Assembly: GCF_013315815.1 (NCBI RefSeq) | Contig: NZ_CP046051.1 | Location: forward strand, 372,001 to 436,000 | Source: Caproicibacterium lactatifermentans | GTDB taxonomy: Bacteria > Bacillota > Clostridia > Oscillospirales > Acutalibacteraceae | Length of the DNA stretch: 64,000 nucleotides | Direction of reading: 5' to 3' | Shown here: positions 56,778-64,000 of the stretch, piece after piece | Layout of the letters: the number at the start of each line of letters is the position of its first letter | Numbering within the stretch: the first letter of the stretch is position 1 | Position numbers and translations under genes: made by a program | The notes under the pieces: model-generated | The model's database searches: none | What the model was told of the DNA's origin: nothing | What the model saw: only the letters and a program-made list of their open reading frames with translations

Positions 56778-58217
56778 ATGAGTAAAATAACCAATTTGTT
56801 GGAACGCATTGACGGTGCTGTGTGGGGACCAGTTATGGTCACTGCGCTGATAGGCACCGGCATTTTTCTAATGTTTCGACTTCACTTTCTGCCGTGGCGG
56901 AATCTGGGATATGCGCTGCGCTCTGTCTTTGGGGAGGATTCCCATAAAAAGAATGGTTCCGGGGACATTACGCCGTTTGCGGCATTGATGACAACGCTCG
57001 CTGCCACCATAGGCACCGGCAATATTGCCGGTGTGGCTACGGCAATGGTGATGGGCGGCCCGGGCGCACTGGTATGGATGTGGATTTCGGCAATGGTCGG
57101 GTTGGCAACGAAGTACACCGAGTGTACACTGGCGGTCCGGTTCCGGGAACGGGACCAAAACGGCGAGATGTGCGGTGGCCCCATGTATACCATAAAAAAT
57201 GGATTTCGCTGCAAAAAGCTCGGCATGGTACTGGCTGCACTGTTTGCAGTGTTTACGGTGCTGGCGTCATTCGGTATCGGCGACCTGACGCAGGCAAACT
57301 CCATTTCTTCTGCTATATACGGTACCTTTCATATACCAACATGGATAACCGGCCTGGTTATCACCATACTGGCATTCGTTGTACTGGTCGGCGGCATTCA
57401 GTCTATTTCCAAAGTGTCGTCCATACTGGTACCGGCAATGGCTGTACTGTACATGATGGCTGGATTTGCCTGCATTTTTAGCAGAATACAGAATGTGCCT
57501 GCCGGCCTTGCACAGATTTTCCACATGGCCTTTACGGCACGTGCGGCGGCTGGCGGCGTCGGTGGTACGATTGTGGTGACCATGATGAATGCCATGCGTG
57601 CCGGCTGTTCACGCGGTGTCTTTTCCAATGAAGCGGGCCTTGGCTCCGCGGCCATTACATCAGCAGCGGCTACAACAGATTATCCGGCCCGTCAGGGGTA
57701 CATCAGCATGACCGGAGCTTTCTTTGACACCATCGTGGTCTGCACGGTGACCGGCCTAAGCATTGCCGCTTCCGGCGTACTGGGGACAAAGGGACCGGAC
57801 GGGCATGTACTGAATGGTGTGGAACTGACCATGCAGGCGTTCCAGAGCGTGCTTGGTCCTATGGGCGCATGGATTGTAGCCATTAGCCTGACACTGTTTG
57901 CGTTTTCTACAATTATCGGATGGGAATATATGGGCGAAGTGGCGCTGAAGTTTCTGGTAAAGAACCCCTCTGCCAGCTATGTGTATCGGGTGCTGTTTGC
58001 CTTTATGTCTCTCATTGGCTCTACCGTGGAGATGCAGCTCGTTTGGACACTGTCTGACATTACCAACGCACTGATGGCCATACCAAACCTCATCAGCCTG
58101 CTGGCGCTGAGCGGTGTGGCAGTAAAGGAAACGGTCATTTATCAGAAGAAAGTTGTTGTTCCGGAGCGGGAGGCACGCAGAGTCCGCCGAAAACAGAAAT
58201 GTGTACAGAATACCTGA
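56778..58217 (+). CDS. Sodium:alanine symporter, AGCS family
   Basis: A 479-residue transporter with about 11 helices. AGCS signatures include TALIGTGIFLMFRL, TTLAATIGTGNIAGVATAMV, GPGALVWMWISAMVGLATKY cut for length, GGPMYTIKNG and CSRGVFSNEAGLGSAAITSA. It imports alanine or glycine with sodium. Ribosome support is weak (GAAAGAAGATG). It is monocistronic, with a long terminator shared with the convergent glycosyltransferase. Confidence 0.94.
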   Translation: MSKITNLLERIDGAVWGPVMVTALIGTGIFLMFRLHFLPWRNLGYALRSVFGEDSHKKNGSGDITPFAALMTTLAATIGTGNIAGVATAMVMGGPGALVWMWISAMVGLATKYTECTLAVRFRERDQNGEMCGGPMYTIKNGFRCKKLGMVLAALFAVFTVLASFGIGDLTQANSISSAIYGTFHIPTWITGLVITILAFVVLVGGIQSISKVSSILVPAMAVLYMMAGFACIFSRIQNVPAGLAQIFHMAFTARAAAGGVGGTIVVTMMNAMRAGCSRGVFSNEAGLGSAAITSAAATTDYPARQGYISMTGAFFDTIVVCTVTGLSIAASGVLGTKGPDGHVLNGVELTMQAFQSVLGPMGAWIVAISLTLFAFSTIIGWEYMGEVALKFLVKNPSASYVYRVLFAFMSLIGSTVEMQLVWTLSDITNALMAIPNLISLLALSGVAVKETVIYQKKVVVPEREARRVRRKQKCVQNT

Positions 58218-58230
58218 CAAAAACATACAG

Positions 58231-58277
58231 AAAGCCCGCCGTGCGGAGAAGCAGTTTTCCGTGCGGCGGGCTTTTTG
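58231..58277. terminator. Bidirectional terminator
   Basis: Long stem AAAGCCCGCCGTGCGGA/TCCGTGCGGCGGGCTTT between convergent genes. Confidence 0.92.
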
Positions 58278-58285
58278 ATTGTTGT

Positions 58286-59977
58286 TTATTTTGTACCCAA
58301 CAGTAGATAGACACCGGCACTGCACACACAGAACAGCGTGATAAGCAGTGCAAGGGCACAGGTTACGGCACGGGGACGGTGCTCTTGCAGTACTGCACCG
58401 ATACCCACGGTGCCGACCAGGACCGTGGGGAAAATGTATCGGAAGCTTTGGGTGCAGGCGAAGGGCTGTTTAAAACAGAACCAGATGTAAAACGCCATGC
58501 AGGTGCCGTACAGCACACCGCAGAACAGCACTTCTGAGCGGTACGGCTGCAGACTGCCGGATTTTCCCACCTGCACAGCGCAGCGAACCATGCAGACAAA
58601 GGCAGCTGCAGCCAGCAGGATGTTAGTCCAGAACAGGACCTGAGAAAAGCACAGTCCGACACCTCCCGTGAACAGCTTTGCCTCATCAAAGACGGACGTT
58701 TTAAAGAGTGCTGTAAACAGGTTGTGCTCAAAGACTTGGTTTTGCCAGTCCCAGTTTTCAAAAACGGTCAGGTGCTGCCAGTCTATACTGAACAGCCGCT
58801 GAAGGGGCGTATCAGTACCCAGATACTGCGGGTTGTTTTTTGCCAGCGCGGAGATAGCGCCGAACGGCATTTGAAAGCGGATTTTTCCGTACAGGCTCCA
58901 CCACAGTCCCAGCGGTGCACAGACCAGCAGGAACAGGCCATACTGTTTCCACAGGCCGCGGCGCTTTCCCTTTCCTTTGATTAGACGAATCAGAAACAGA
59001 ACCGCCACGGCGGGTGCCGCCAGCACACCGGCGCTTTTCGCCATCATGGCAAGACCAAGGAACAGGCCCAGTAGAAGAATGTTTTTTACGGTTGGACTCT
59101 GGTACCAGCGAATGGCATACAAAATGGAGGCCATGGTCAATGCCAGACACAGCACATCGTTGTTGATGCTGCCGGCCAGCAGAATGAGCATCGGGTGAAA
59201 GCAGAGGATGGCGAACGGCAGCGTGAGCGCCGCACCTTTTAGGTGCAGTGCCTGCAGAATGCGGTACCCGAGAATGATGACGGCGCAGGAATAGAAAAGC
59301 GACAGGAATTGCACATTTTCTATGGCGGTCTCCGTATTGGTGCCGAAGAACATCTGCAGCTTTACCCACATGGCGCTGAGAAAATAGTGCAGCGGCGGAT
59401 GGTAGAACTCCCAGACCTTATTGGGGGCAAAATCCGGCAGGGCAAAATTGTGGTCTACAAAATATAAAATATATGCCTGGTGCCCTTCCGACTGAGACAC
59501 CGGAAAAACATCGTGCTGACGTGTCAGATAAGAAGTATATAAAATATAGCAGGCGTGCAGAAAGAAAGCACCTGCGCCCAGCAGAATACAGGTGGCCTGG
59601 TCGGACAGCCACTGCTGTCGGTATTCCCAGAAACCGGCGGCGGCCAGCATCAGTAGCAAAAGCAGTGTCAGCGCGGACAGCGGGTGGCTCGACAACAGGC
59701 ACAGCATTGCGGCACAGAGCACACACGCGGCGGAGAATATCACTGTCAGGACGGACAGCAGATGGGAACTACCGCATATGCAGTATCGTGCCATAAACCA
59801 CGCTGTGCCCAGTGCCGTGCAGATGGCTGGCAGCAGAACACTGCGCAGGGGCAGCGGAGCTTCCGCCTGTCCGGCTGAGAAACTGGCGTACACCAGCATG
59901 CAGCCTAGACACAGCAGTAGGTATGGATGGGAGAAGACGGACGGGCGTATTTGTTGTCTGTTCATACCATACACCAT
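58286..59977 (-). CDS. GT39/PMT-like membrane glycosyltransferase
   Basis: A 563-residue protein with about 12 membrane helices and a first luminal loop holding the acidic/His pattern of GT-C enzymes (FVDHNFALPDFAP, EFYHPPLHYFLSAMWV). Such enzymes move a sugar from a polyprenyl-phosphate donor to protein, lipid or wall polymer. The donor could be made by a DPM1-like enzyme such as that at 21376. It starts four bases after the FAD protein gene ends, so the two form an operon. Acceptor unknown. Confidence 0.82.
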   Translation of the reverse strand: MVYGMNRQQIRPSVFSHPYLLLCLGCMLVYASFSAGQAEAPLPLRSVLLPAICTALGTAWFMARYCICGSSHLLSVLTVIFSAACVLCAAMLCLLSSHPLSALTLLLLLMLAAAGFWEYRQQWLSDQATCILLGAGAFFLHACYILYTSYLTRQHDVFPVSQSEGHQAYILYFVDHNFALPDFAPNKVWEFYHPPLHYFLSAMWVKLQMFFGTNTETAIENVQFLSLFYSCAVIILGYRILQALHLKGAALTLPFAILCFHPMLILLAGSINNDVLCLALTMASILYAIRWYQSPTVKNILLLGLFLGLAMMAKSAGVLAAPAVAVLFLIRLIKGKGKRRGLWKQYGLFLLVCAPLGLWWSLYGKIRFQMPFGAISALAKNNPQYLGTDTPLQRLFSIDWQHLTVFENWDWQNQVFEHNLFTALFKTSVFDEAKLFTGGVGLCFSQVLFWTNILLAAAAFVCMVRCAVQVGKSGSLQPYRSEVLFCGVLYGTCMAFYIWFCFKQPFACTQSFRYIFPTVLVGTVGIGAVLQEHRPRAVTCALALLITLFCVCSAGVYLLLGTK

Positions 59978-59980
59978 CCG

Positions 59981-61537
59981 TCAGTCCTGTTTTTCTTCTT
60001 GATAGTCCGTGTCGGTATTCACATTCCATACGTTTGTCTTGTCCGCGCGGCCAGAAAGAATATTGTCCACCGCCTCAAAGGCTGTCATCATGGAGTGGTC
60101 CATGTTGTTGTAGCGGTGCTGCCCGTTGCGGCCAATGCAGTACAAATTTTGGTACTGATTTAAGTAAGTAATGATGCGGTCCATGTGCGCGTAGGTGTCA
60201 AAGTAGGCGGGGTAGGCTTTTTTCACGCGTTCGCGGTGGAAATCCAGAATATCGTCCGCACTTGCCAGAATGCCCATTTTCAGCAGCTCACCAGCGGCAA
60301 AGGCCATGCAGGATTCTTCAGTCATGTTCCAGAAGGCGTCACCCTCGGTGCAGAAATATTCCAGCCCAATCCATATGGTGTGTTCCGGGTCTTTCACCAT
60401 ATAGGGGGACCAGTTGTTGAAAATTTGCAGCCGTCCCAGCTTAATGCCGGTGTCCTGTATGTAAATCCAGCAGTCGGGTACGATATTACCCAGCGTTTTG
60501 CGGCCGGTTTCGTTTTTTAGGTTCAGCTTTTTCACCAGAAGCCCCAGTGTGACAAAATCGCGGTAAGGAAGGCCAGCCGCCAGTTTGGAGATTTCTTCCG
60601 GAACCGCATCCATGCCGCCGATAAGGTCCTTGACCGGCATAGACGACAGGAAAATGTCACCGGTTATGTTTTGTATTCCTTTCGGGGTTTCCACGGTCAG
60701 GGAAGTTACGTGGCCGTCCTGTGTATGGATGCCGGTTACATGGCAGTTTCGGTACAGTGTGCCACCCATCCTTTCCACCTCAGCGGCGGTCTGCTCCCAA
60801 ATTTGGCCCGGACCATATTTCGGGTACTGGAACTGTTCTATCAGAGAAGTTTGGGTATCGGTGGATTTTTTGCCAGCTGCTTTCTGCAGCATATCTTTCA
60901 GCACGGCGGAAACGGACAGGCCTTTTACGCGCTGTGCGCCCCAGTCTGCGGAAATCATGCGCGGCGGGCGTCCCCACACCTTTTCAGTGTATCCCTCGAA
61001 GAACATACTGTACAGCGTTTTGCCAAAGCGGTTGATGTAGAAATTTTCCAGATTGTTTTCCGGCAGTTTGTGCAGACAGGCGTGCAGGTAGCTGCCGCCG
61101 GCCTGCAGGGTGCTGGCAAGACCGAGGTTCCGGAACGTCTGTGGCTTCATAGAAATGGGATAGTCGAAGAAGCGGCGGTTGTAATAAATGCGTGACACCC
61201 GCTGCCGTGTCAGCATGACGCGGTCCTGTACTTCGGGGTCTGGTCCGTCCGGCGTCAGCGTGCAGGGACGGTTCAGCACTTTGTCGTCGTAGGCCGGTGT
61301 GCCCTGCGCGGGCAGCCGCTGCGCCCACCAGCGGTTGACACGGCTTTCTTTGGAGAAAAAGCGGTGTCCACCGATGTCCATGCGGTTGCCGTGCCAGCGC
61401 ACTGTACGGGAAATGCCGCCAACGGCGTTGCTTTCTTCCAGTATCGTGACGTTATAGTCGTTGCCTGCGCGGGACAGCAAATCATGCGCGGCGGTCAGGC
61501 CTGCCGGCCCGGCGCCGATAATAATAACCTGTTTCAT
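59981..61537 (-). CDS. FAD-dependent oxidoreductase, UDP-galactopyranose-mutase-like
   Basis: A 518-residue flavoprotein. The N-terminal dinucleotide motif is [17 protein letters not shown], followed by the FAD ribose contact [12 protein letters not shown] and the [10 protein letters not shown] segment of the amine-oxidase/mutase-like group. The C-terminus has [19 protein letters not shown], where flavin is closed in. Related proteins are often annotated as protoporphyrinogen oxidase-like or UDP-galactopyranose mutase-like. Pairing with a GT-C glycosyltransferase argues for a role in glycan or lipid-sugar modification. Confidence 0.85.
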   Translation of the reverse strand: MKQVIIIGAGPAGLTAAHDLLSRAGNDYNVTILEESNAVGGISRTVRWHGNRMDIGGHRFFSKESRVNRWWAQRLPAQGTPAYDDKVLNRPCTLTPDGPDPEVQDRVMLTRQRVSRIYYNRRFFDYPISMKPQTFRNLGLASTLQAGGSYLHACLHKLPENNLENFYINRFGKTLYSMFFEGYTEKVWGRPPRMISADWGAQRVKGLSVSAVLKDMLQKAAGKKSTDTQTSLIEQFQYPKYGPGQIWEQTAAEVERMGGTLYRNCHVTGIHTQDGHVTSLTVETPKGIQNITGDIFLSSMPVKDLIGGMDAVPEEISKLAAGLPYRDFVTLGLLVKKLNLKNETGRKTLGNIVPDCWIYIQDTGIKLGRLQIFNNWSPYMVKDPEHTIWIGLEYFCTEGDAFWNMTEESCMAFAAGELLKMGILASADDILDFHRERVKKAYPAYFDTYAHMDRIITYLNQYQNLYCIGRNGQHRYNNMDHSMMTAFEAVDNILSGRADKTNVWNVNTDTDYQEEKQD

Positions 61538-61656
61538 ATATAAATGGAACCTCCACGTCTTTATCCCTGTTTTTTCACTGATTTTCCTTTTCTATTATAA
61601 AGGCAACTATGTGAATTGAAAAGGGGGAAAAGTAAAGTCTGTAAAAAATGTACCGC

Positions 61657-61717
61657 TTGACAAACATACGCTCATGCAGTATAATCTTTTTGCTTGTAAA
61701 GCATATGGCTTTACAAG
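61657..61717 (+). promoter_or_regulatory. ylxM-ffh promoter with palindromic leader
   Basis: TTGACA (61657), 17-base spacer, TATAAT (61680). Right after the start site a perfect 10-base inverted repeat CTTGTAAAGC/GCTTTACAAG (61693-61717) could be an operator or a 5' hairpin. Confidence 0.72.
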
Positions 61718-61736
61718 AAAGAACGGAGGCATCGTT

Positions 61737-62105
61737 ATGGCAAAGGATTTGGAAATTTCACTGCTGCTGGACTACTATGGGGCTATGCTTACCCCGAAGC
61801 AGCGGAAAATTCTTGCCTGCTACTACAACGACGACCTGTCCCTGTCGGAAATTGCCCAGAACGAAGGCATCACCCGGCAGGGGGTGCGGGATGCGGTCAA
61901 ACGCGGGGAAGCACAGCTGCGGGAAATGGAAACAAACCTTGGCCTGCTGCGCTGTTCCCGTGACCGTATGGCCGCCTACGCCAAACTGCGCGGGTATGCG
62001 GAACACATTCGTGACTACAACAGCCGCTTTGTTTATGACCGTTCCATTACAGAACAGATTACAAACCTTTTAAAGGTCCTTGACCGGATGGAAGCAGCAG
62101 AGTAA
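61737..62105 (+). CDS. ylxM: YlxM-like DNA-binding protein of the SRP operon
   Basis: A 122-residue protein of the UPF0122/YlxM family, with a sigma-region-4-like helix-turn-helix (LTPKQRKILACYYNDDLSLS then EIAQNEGITRQGVRDAVKRGE). It is nearly always next to ffh in Firmicutes and helps the SRP in streptococci. The ATG at 61737 follows CGGAGGC. It lies 15 bases before ffh and shares its promoter. Confidence 0.92.
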   Translation: MAKDLEISLLLDYYGAMLTPKQRKILACYYNDDLSLSEIAQNEGITRQGVRDAVKRGEAQLREMETNLGLLRCSRDRMAAYAKLRGYAEHIRDYNSRFVYDRSITEQITNLLKVLDRMEAAE

Positions 62106-62120
62106 AAAGGAGGAGCACCA

Positions 62121-63476
62121 ATGGCATTTGAAAGCCTTTCAGATAAACTTTCCGCCGCGTTTAAACGGCTGAAAAGCAAGGGAAAGCTTACCGAAGACGA
62201 CGTGAAGGCCGCCATGCGCGAGGTGCGCCTTGCTCTGTTGGAGGCCGACGTCAACTACAAGGTGGCAAAGGAATTCACAAAAAAGGTGAGTGAGCGTGCC
62301 ATCGGCAGTGAGGTTATGGAAAGCCTGACGCCTGGCCAGATGGTTGTCAAAATTGTGGACGAAGAACTGACCAACCTGATGGGCGGCGGCGAAGCGCGGC
62401 TCAACATCCCATCCTCCGGGCCGTGCGTTATGCTGCTGTGCGGCCTGCAGGGCGCCGGCAAAACCACCCACGCGGCAAAGCTGGGACGCCTGCTGAAGAA
62501 AAAAGGTCACCGGCCGCTGCTGGTGGCGTGCGATGTTTACCGTCCGGCCGCCATTAAACAGCTGCAGATTGTTGGGCAGCAGGCCGGTGTGCCGGTCTTT
62601 GAGGAAGGACAGGGCGACCCGATACGCATCAGCAAAGACGCTGTGCGCCGTGCGAAGGATTACGGCAACGATTTTGTACTCATTGATACTGCCGGCCGTT
62701 TGCAGATAGACGACAAACTGATGGATGAGCTGAAAAACATCAAAGAAGCGGTGCATCCCAATGAAATCCTGCTGGTCGTGGACAGCATGACCGGTCAGGA
62801 AGCAGTCAACGTGGCGAAGTCCTTTGATGAAAAGCTGGACATCACCGGCGTTATCCTTACTAAGCTGGACGGCGACACCCGCGGCGGTGCGGCGCTTTCC
62901 GTAAAAGCAGTGACCGGCAAGCCTATCAAATTTGCCGGTGTGGGCGAAAAGCTGGATGATATTGAGGTGTTCCACCCGGACCGCATGGCTTCCCGCATTT
63001 TGGGCATGGGTGATGTGCTGACACTCATTGAAGATGCACAGACAAAGCTGGACGAAAAGCAAGCGGAAAAAGCCGCCAAGCGAATGCTGCAGAACAAGCT
63101 GGACTTTAACGACTTACTGGCGCAATTCGACCAAATTAAAAAAATGGGACCAATTCGCGGTGTTCTGGAAAAAATCGGCATGGATACCCGCAAGCTAAGC
63201 GACTCCCAGCTGGATGACCGTATTGTGGACCGTGAAAAGGCCATTATCCTTTCCATGACACCGCAGGAACGTGAAAAGCCCTCTCTCATAAATCCATCCC
63301 ACAAACGGCGCATTGCCGCCGGCAGCGGCACCCGGGTGGAGGATGTCAACAAGCTGCTGCGTTCCATGGAACAAATGCAGAAGCTGATGAAGCGTGTGAA
63401 GGGTAAAAAAGGCCGCCGCCGCTTTATGCCGCCGATGAACATGCCCGGCATGCCGGGCGGAATGCCTTTTAACTGA
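62121..63476 (+). CDS. ffh: Signal recognition particle protein Ffh
   Basis: A 451-residue SRP GTPase. The N domain (AFESLSDKLSAAFKRLKSKG) is followed by the G domain with [37 protein letters not shown] and TKLDGDTRGGAALS. The Met-rich M domain (about 300-451) binds SRP RNA and signal peptides and ends PPMNMPGMPGGM. Length is standard. It has an AAAAGGAGG ribosome site. It is followed by rpsP, as in most Firmicutes. Confidence 0.98.
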   Translation: MAFESLSDKLSAAFKRLKSKGKLTEDDVKAAMREVRLALLEADVNYKVAKEFTKKVSERAIGSEVMESLTPGQMVVKIVDEELTNLMGGGEARLNIPSSGPCVMLLCGLQGAGKTTHAAKLGRLLKKKGHRPLLVACDVYRPAAIKQLQIVGQQAGVPVFEEGQGDPIRISKDAVRRAKDYGNDFVLIDTAGRLQIDDKLMDELKNIKEAVHPNEILLVVDSMTGQEAVNVAKSFDEKLDITGVILTKLDGDTRGGAALSVKAVTGKPIKFAGVGEKLDDIEVFHPDRMASRILGMGDVLTLIEDAQTKLDEKQAEKAAKRMLQNKLDFNDLLAQFDQIKKMGPIRGVLEKIGMDTRKLSDSQLDDRIVDREKAIILSMTPQEREKPSLINPSHKRRIAAGSGTRVEDVNKLLRSMEQMQKLMKRVKGKKGRRRFMPPMNMPGMPGGMPFN

Positions 63477-63567
63477 CCGGATAATTCGGGGAAACCGCGT
63501 TTTTCCCAGGTTATAAATTCCTTTATTATATTTATTTTGCGTAGAAAAATTCTGGAGGTACAAACTT

Positions 63568-63810
63568 ATGGCAGTCAAGATTCGTCTGCGCCGCATGGGC
63601 GCAAAGAAAAGCCCGTTTTATCGTATTGTTGTGGCAGATTCCCGCGACCCCCGCGACGGCCGTTTCATTGAAGAAATCGGTTACTACAACCCGCTGAAGG
63701 AGCCTGCCGAGGTTAAGGTAGACGCCGACAAGGTGCAGAACTGGATGAAGAACGGCGCACAGCCGACCGATACCGTAAAGCGCCTGTTCAAGAAGAACGG
63801 CGTACTGTAA
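63568..63810 (+). CDS. rpsP: 30S ribosomal protein S16
   Basis: An 80-residue protein of normal length: [40 protein letters not shown] and the [16 protein letters not shown] end. CTGGAGG is the ribosome site. The gene belongs to the ffh-rpsP-khpA-rimM-trmD type of cluster, of which the rest lies beyond the window. Confidence 0.98.
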   Translation: MAVKIRLRRMGAKKSPFYRIVVADSRDPRDGRFIEEIGYYNPLKEPAEVKVDADKVQNWMKNGAQPTDTVKRLFKKNGVL

Positions 63811-63829
63811 AAAAGGGGAGGGCCCTTCC

Positions 63830-64000
63830 ATGGAAAAACTTCTGACTGCCCTTGCGCAGGGATTGGTGGAAGACCCCTCGGCTGTTCAGGTGACGGTTGA
63901 CGCGCCTGCACCGGACGGCACGGTTACTTATCATCTGCATGTGGCGGAACCGGATATGGGCCGTGTTATCGGCAAGCAGGGACGCATTGCACGGGCTATC
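63830..64000 (+). CDS. khpA: KH-domain RNA-binding protein KhpA (3' end cut by window)
   Basis: The first 57 codons of a small RNA-binding protein: MEKLLTALAQGLVEDPSAV, then a KH domain with the GRVIGKQGRIARAI loop (GxxG motif). It is the conserved neighbour of rpsP in Firmicutes and acts with KhpB as a global RNA chaperone. GGGGAGGG precedes the ATG, 19 bases after rpsP. The gene runs out of the window. Confidence 0.93.
   Translation, partial: MEKLLTALAQGLVEDPSAVQVTVDAPAPDGTVTYHLHVAEPDMGRVIGKQGRIARAI

Overview
The window looks like a chromosome segment of a spore-forming clostridium of the Ruminococcaceae/Oscillospiraceae type. The evidence is the map-KOW-infA-rpmJ-rpsM-rpsK-rpsD-rpoA-rplQ cluster in Gram-positive order, a cotJABC spore-coat operon, a sortase-assembled pilus with LPxTG-type anchors, TPP riboswitches, strong AGGAGG-type ribosome sites, and moderately G+C-rich genes separated by AT-rich promoters. 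No genus can be named from this alone.

Layout. 1-4330: end of a ribosomal-protein operon. 4368-10014: murein dipeptide epimerase, pyrE and a heterodimeric ABC exporter. 10559-21275: a LytTR two-component system, whose kinase has an in-frame TGA, followed by a pilus operon (coiled-coil protein, signal peptidase I, fibro-slime adhesin, major pilin, class C sortase, minor pilin, second sortase). A 14-bp direct repeat with 21-bp period just upstream of the pilus promoter looks like a LytTR operator, so the two loci probably form one regulatory unit. 21376-28497: glycosyltransferase, acetyltransferase, an autoregulated PadR/DUF1700-type pair, an IS3-like insertion sequence, and a secreted CAP protein.

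28694-34474 is the most interesting region. The cotJABC operon is intact except that cotJC, encoding a manganese-catalase-like coat protein, is split after about 30 codons by a 4,718-bp element with a large serine recombinase gene at one end. The two junctions share TATGGTGG, and joining them restores an uninterrupted 202-residue CotJC. All five candidate metal ligands lie on the far side of the element, so excision would be needed for a functional protein. Joining the element ends gives a 20-bp imperfect inverted repeat around a GG dinucleotide, as expected of an attP for a serine integrase. This resembles the developmentally excised skin element in sigK. The element also carries an XRE-like regulator, a decayed replication gene, a cytoplasmic DUF4163/DUF3298-type protein, a 24-residue cysteine-rich peptide, a cupin and a candidate structured RNA.

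34613-40195: an ABC-F ATPase, then an oligopeptide-binding lipoprotein, a class A beta-lactamase-like hydrolase and a YkfC-like endopeptidase. With the epimerase at 4368 these suggest scavenging of cell-wall peptides. 40344-46898: a PcsB-like wall hydrolase and a thiamine region (riboswitch-thiM-thiE, PTS IIC, 3H-domain repressor, riboswitch-thiC). 47137-61537: DMT transporter, glgB, two HAD phosphatases, YbaK, initiator tRNA-Met, purine permease, a YcxB-like membrane protein, an alanine symporter, and an operon of a mannosyltransferase-like membrane protein with an FAD oxidoreductase. 61737-64000: ylxM-ffh-rpsP-khpA, cut by the window edge. I saw no rRNA, CRISPR array or replication origin.
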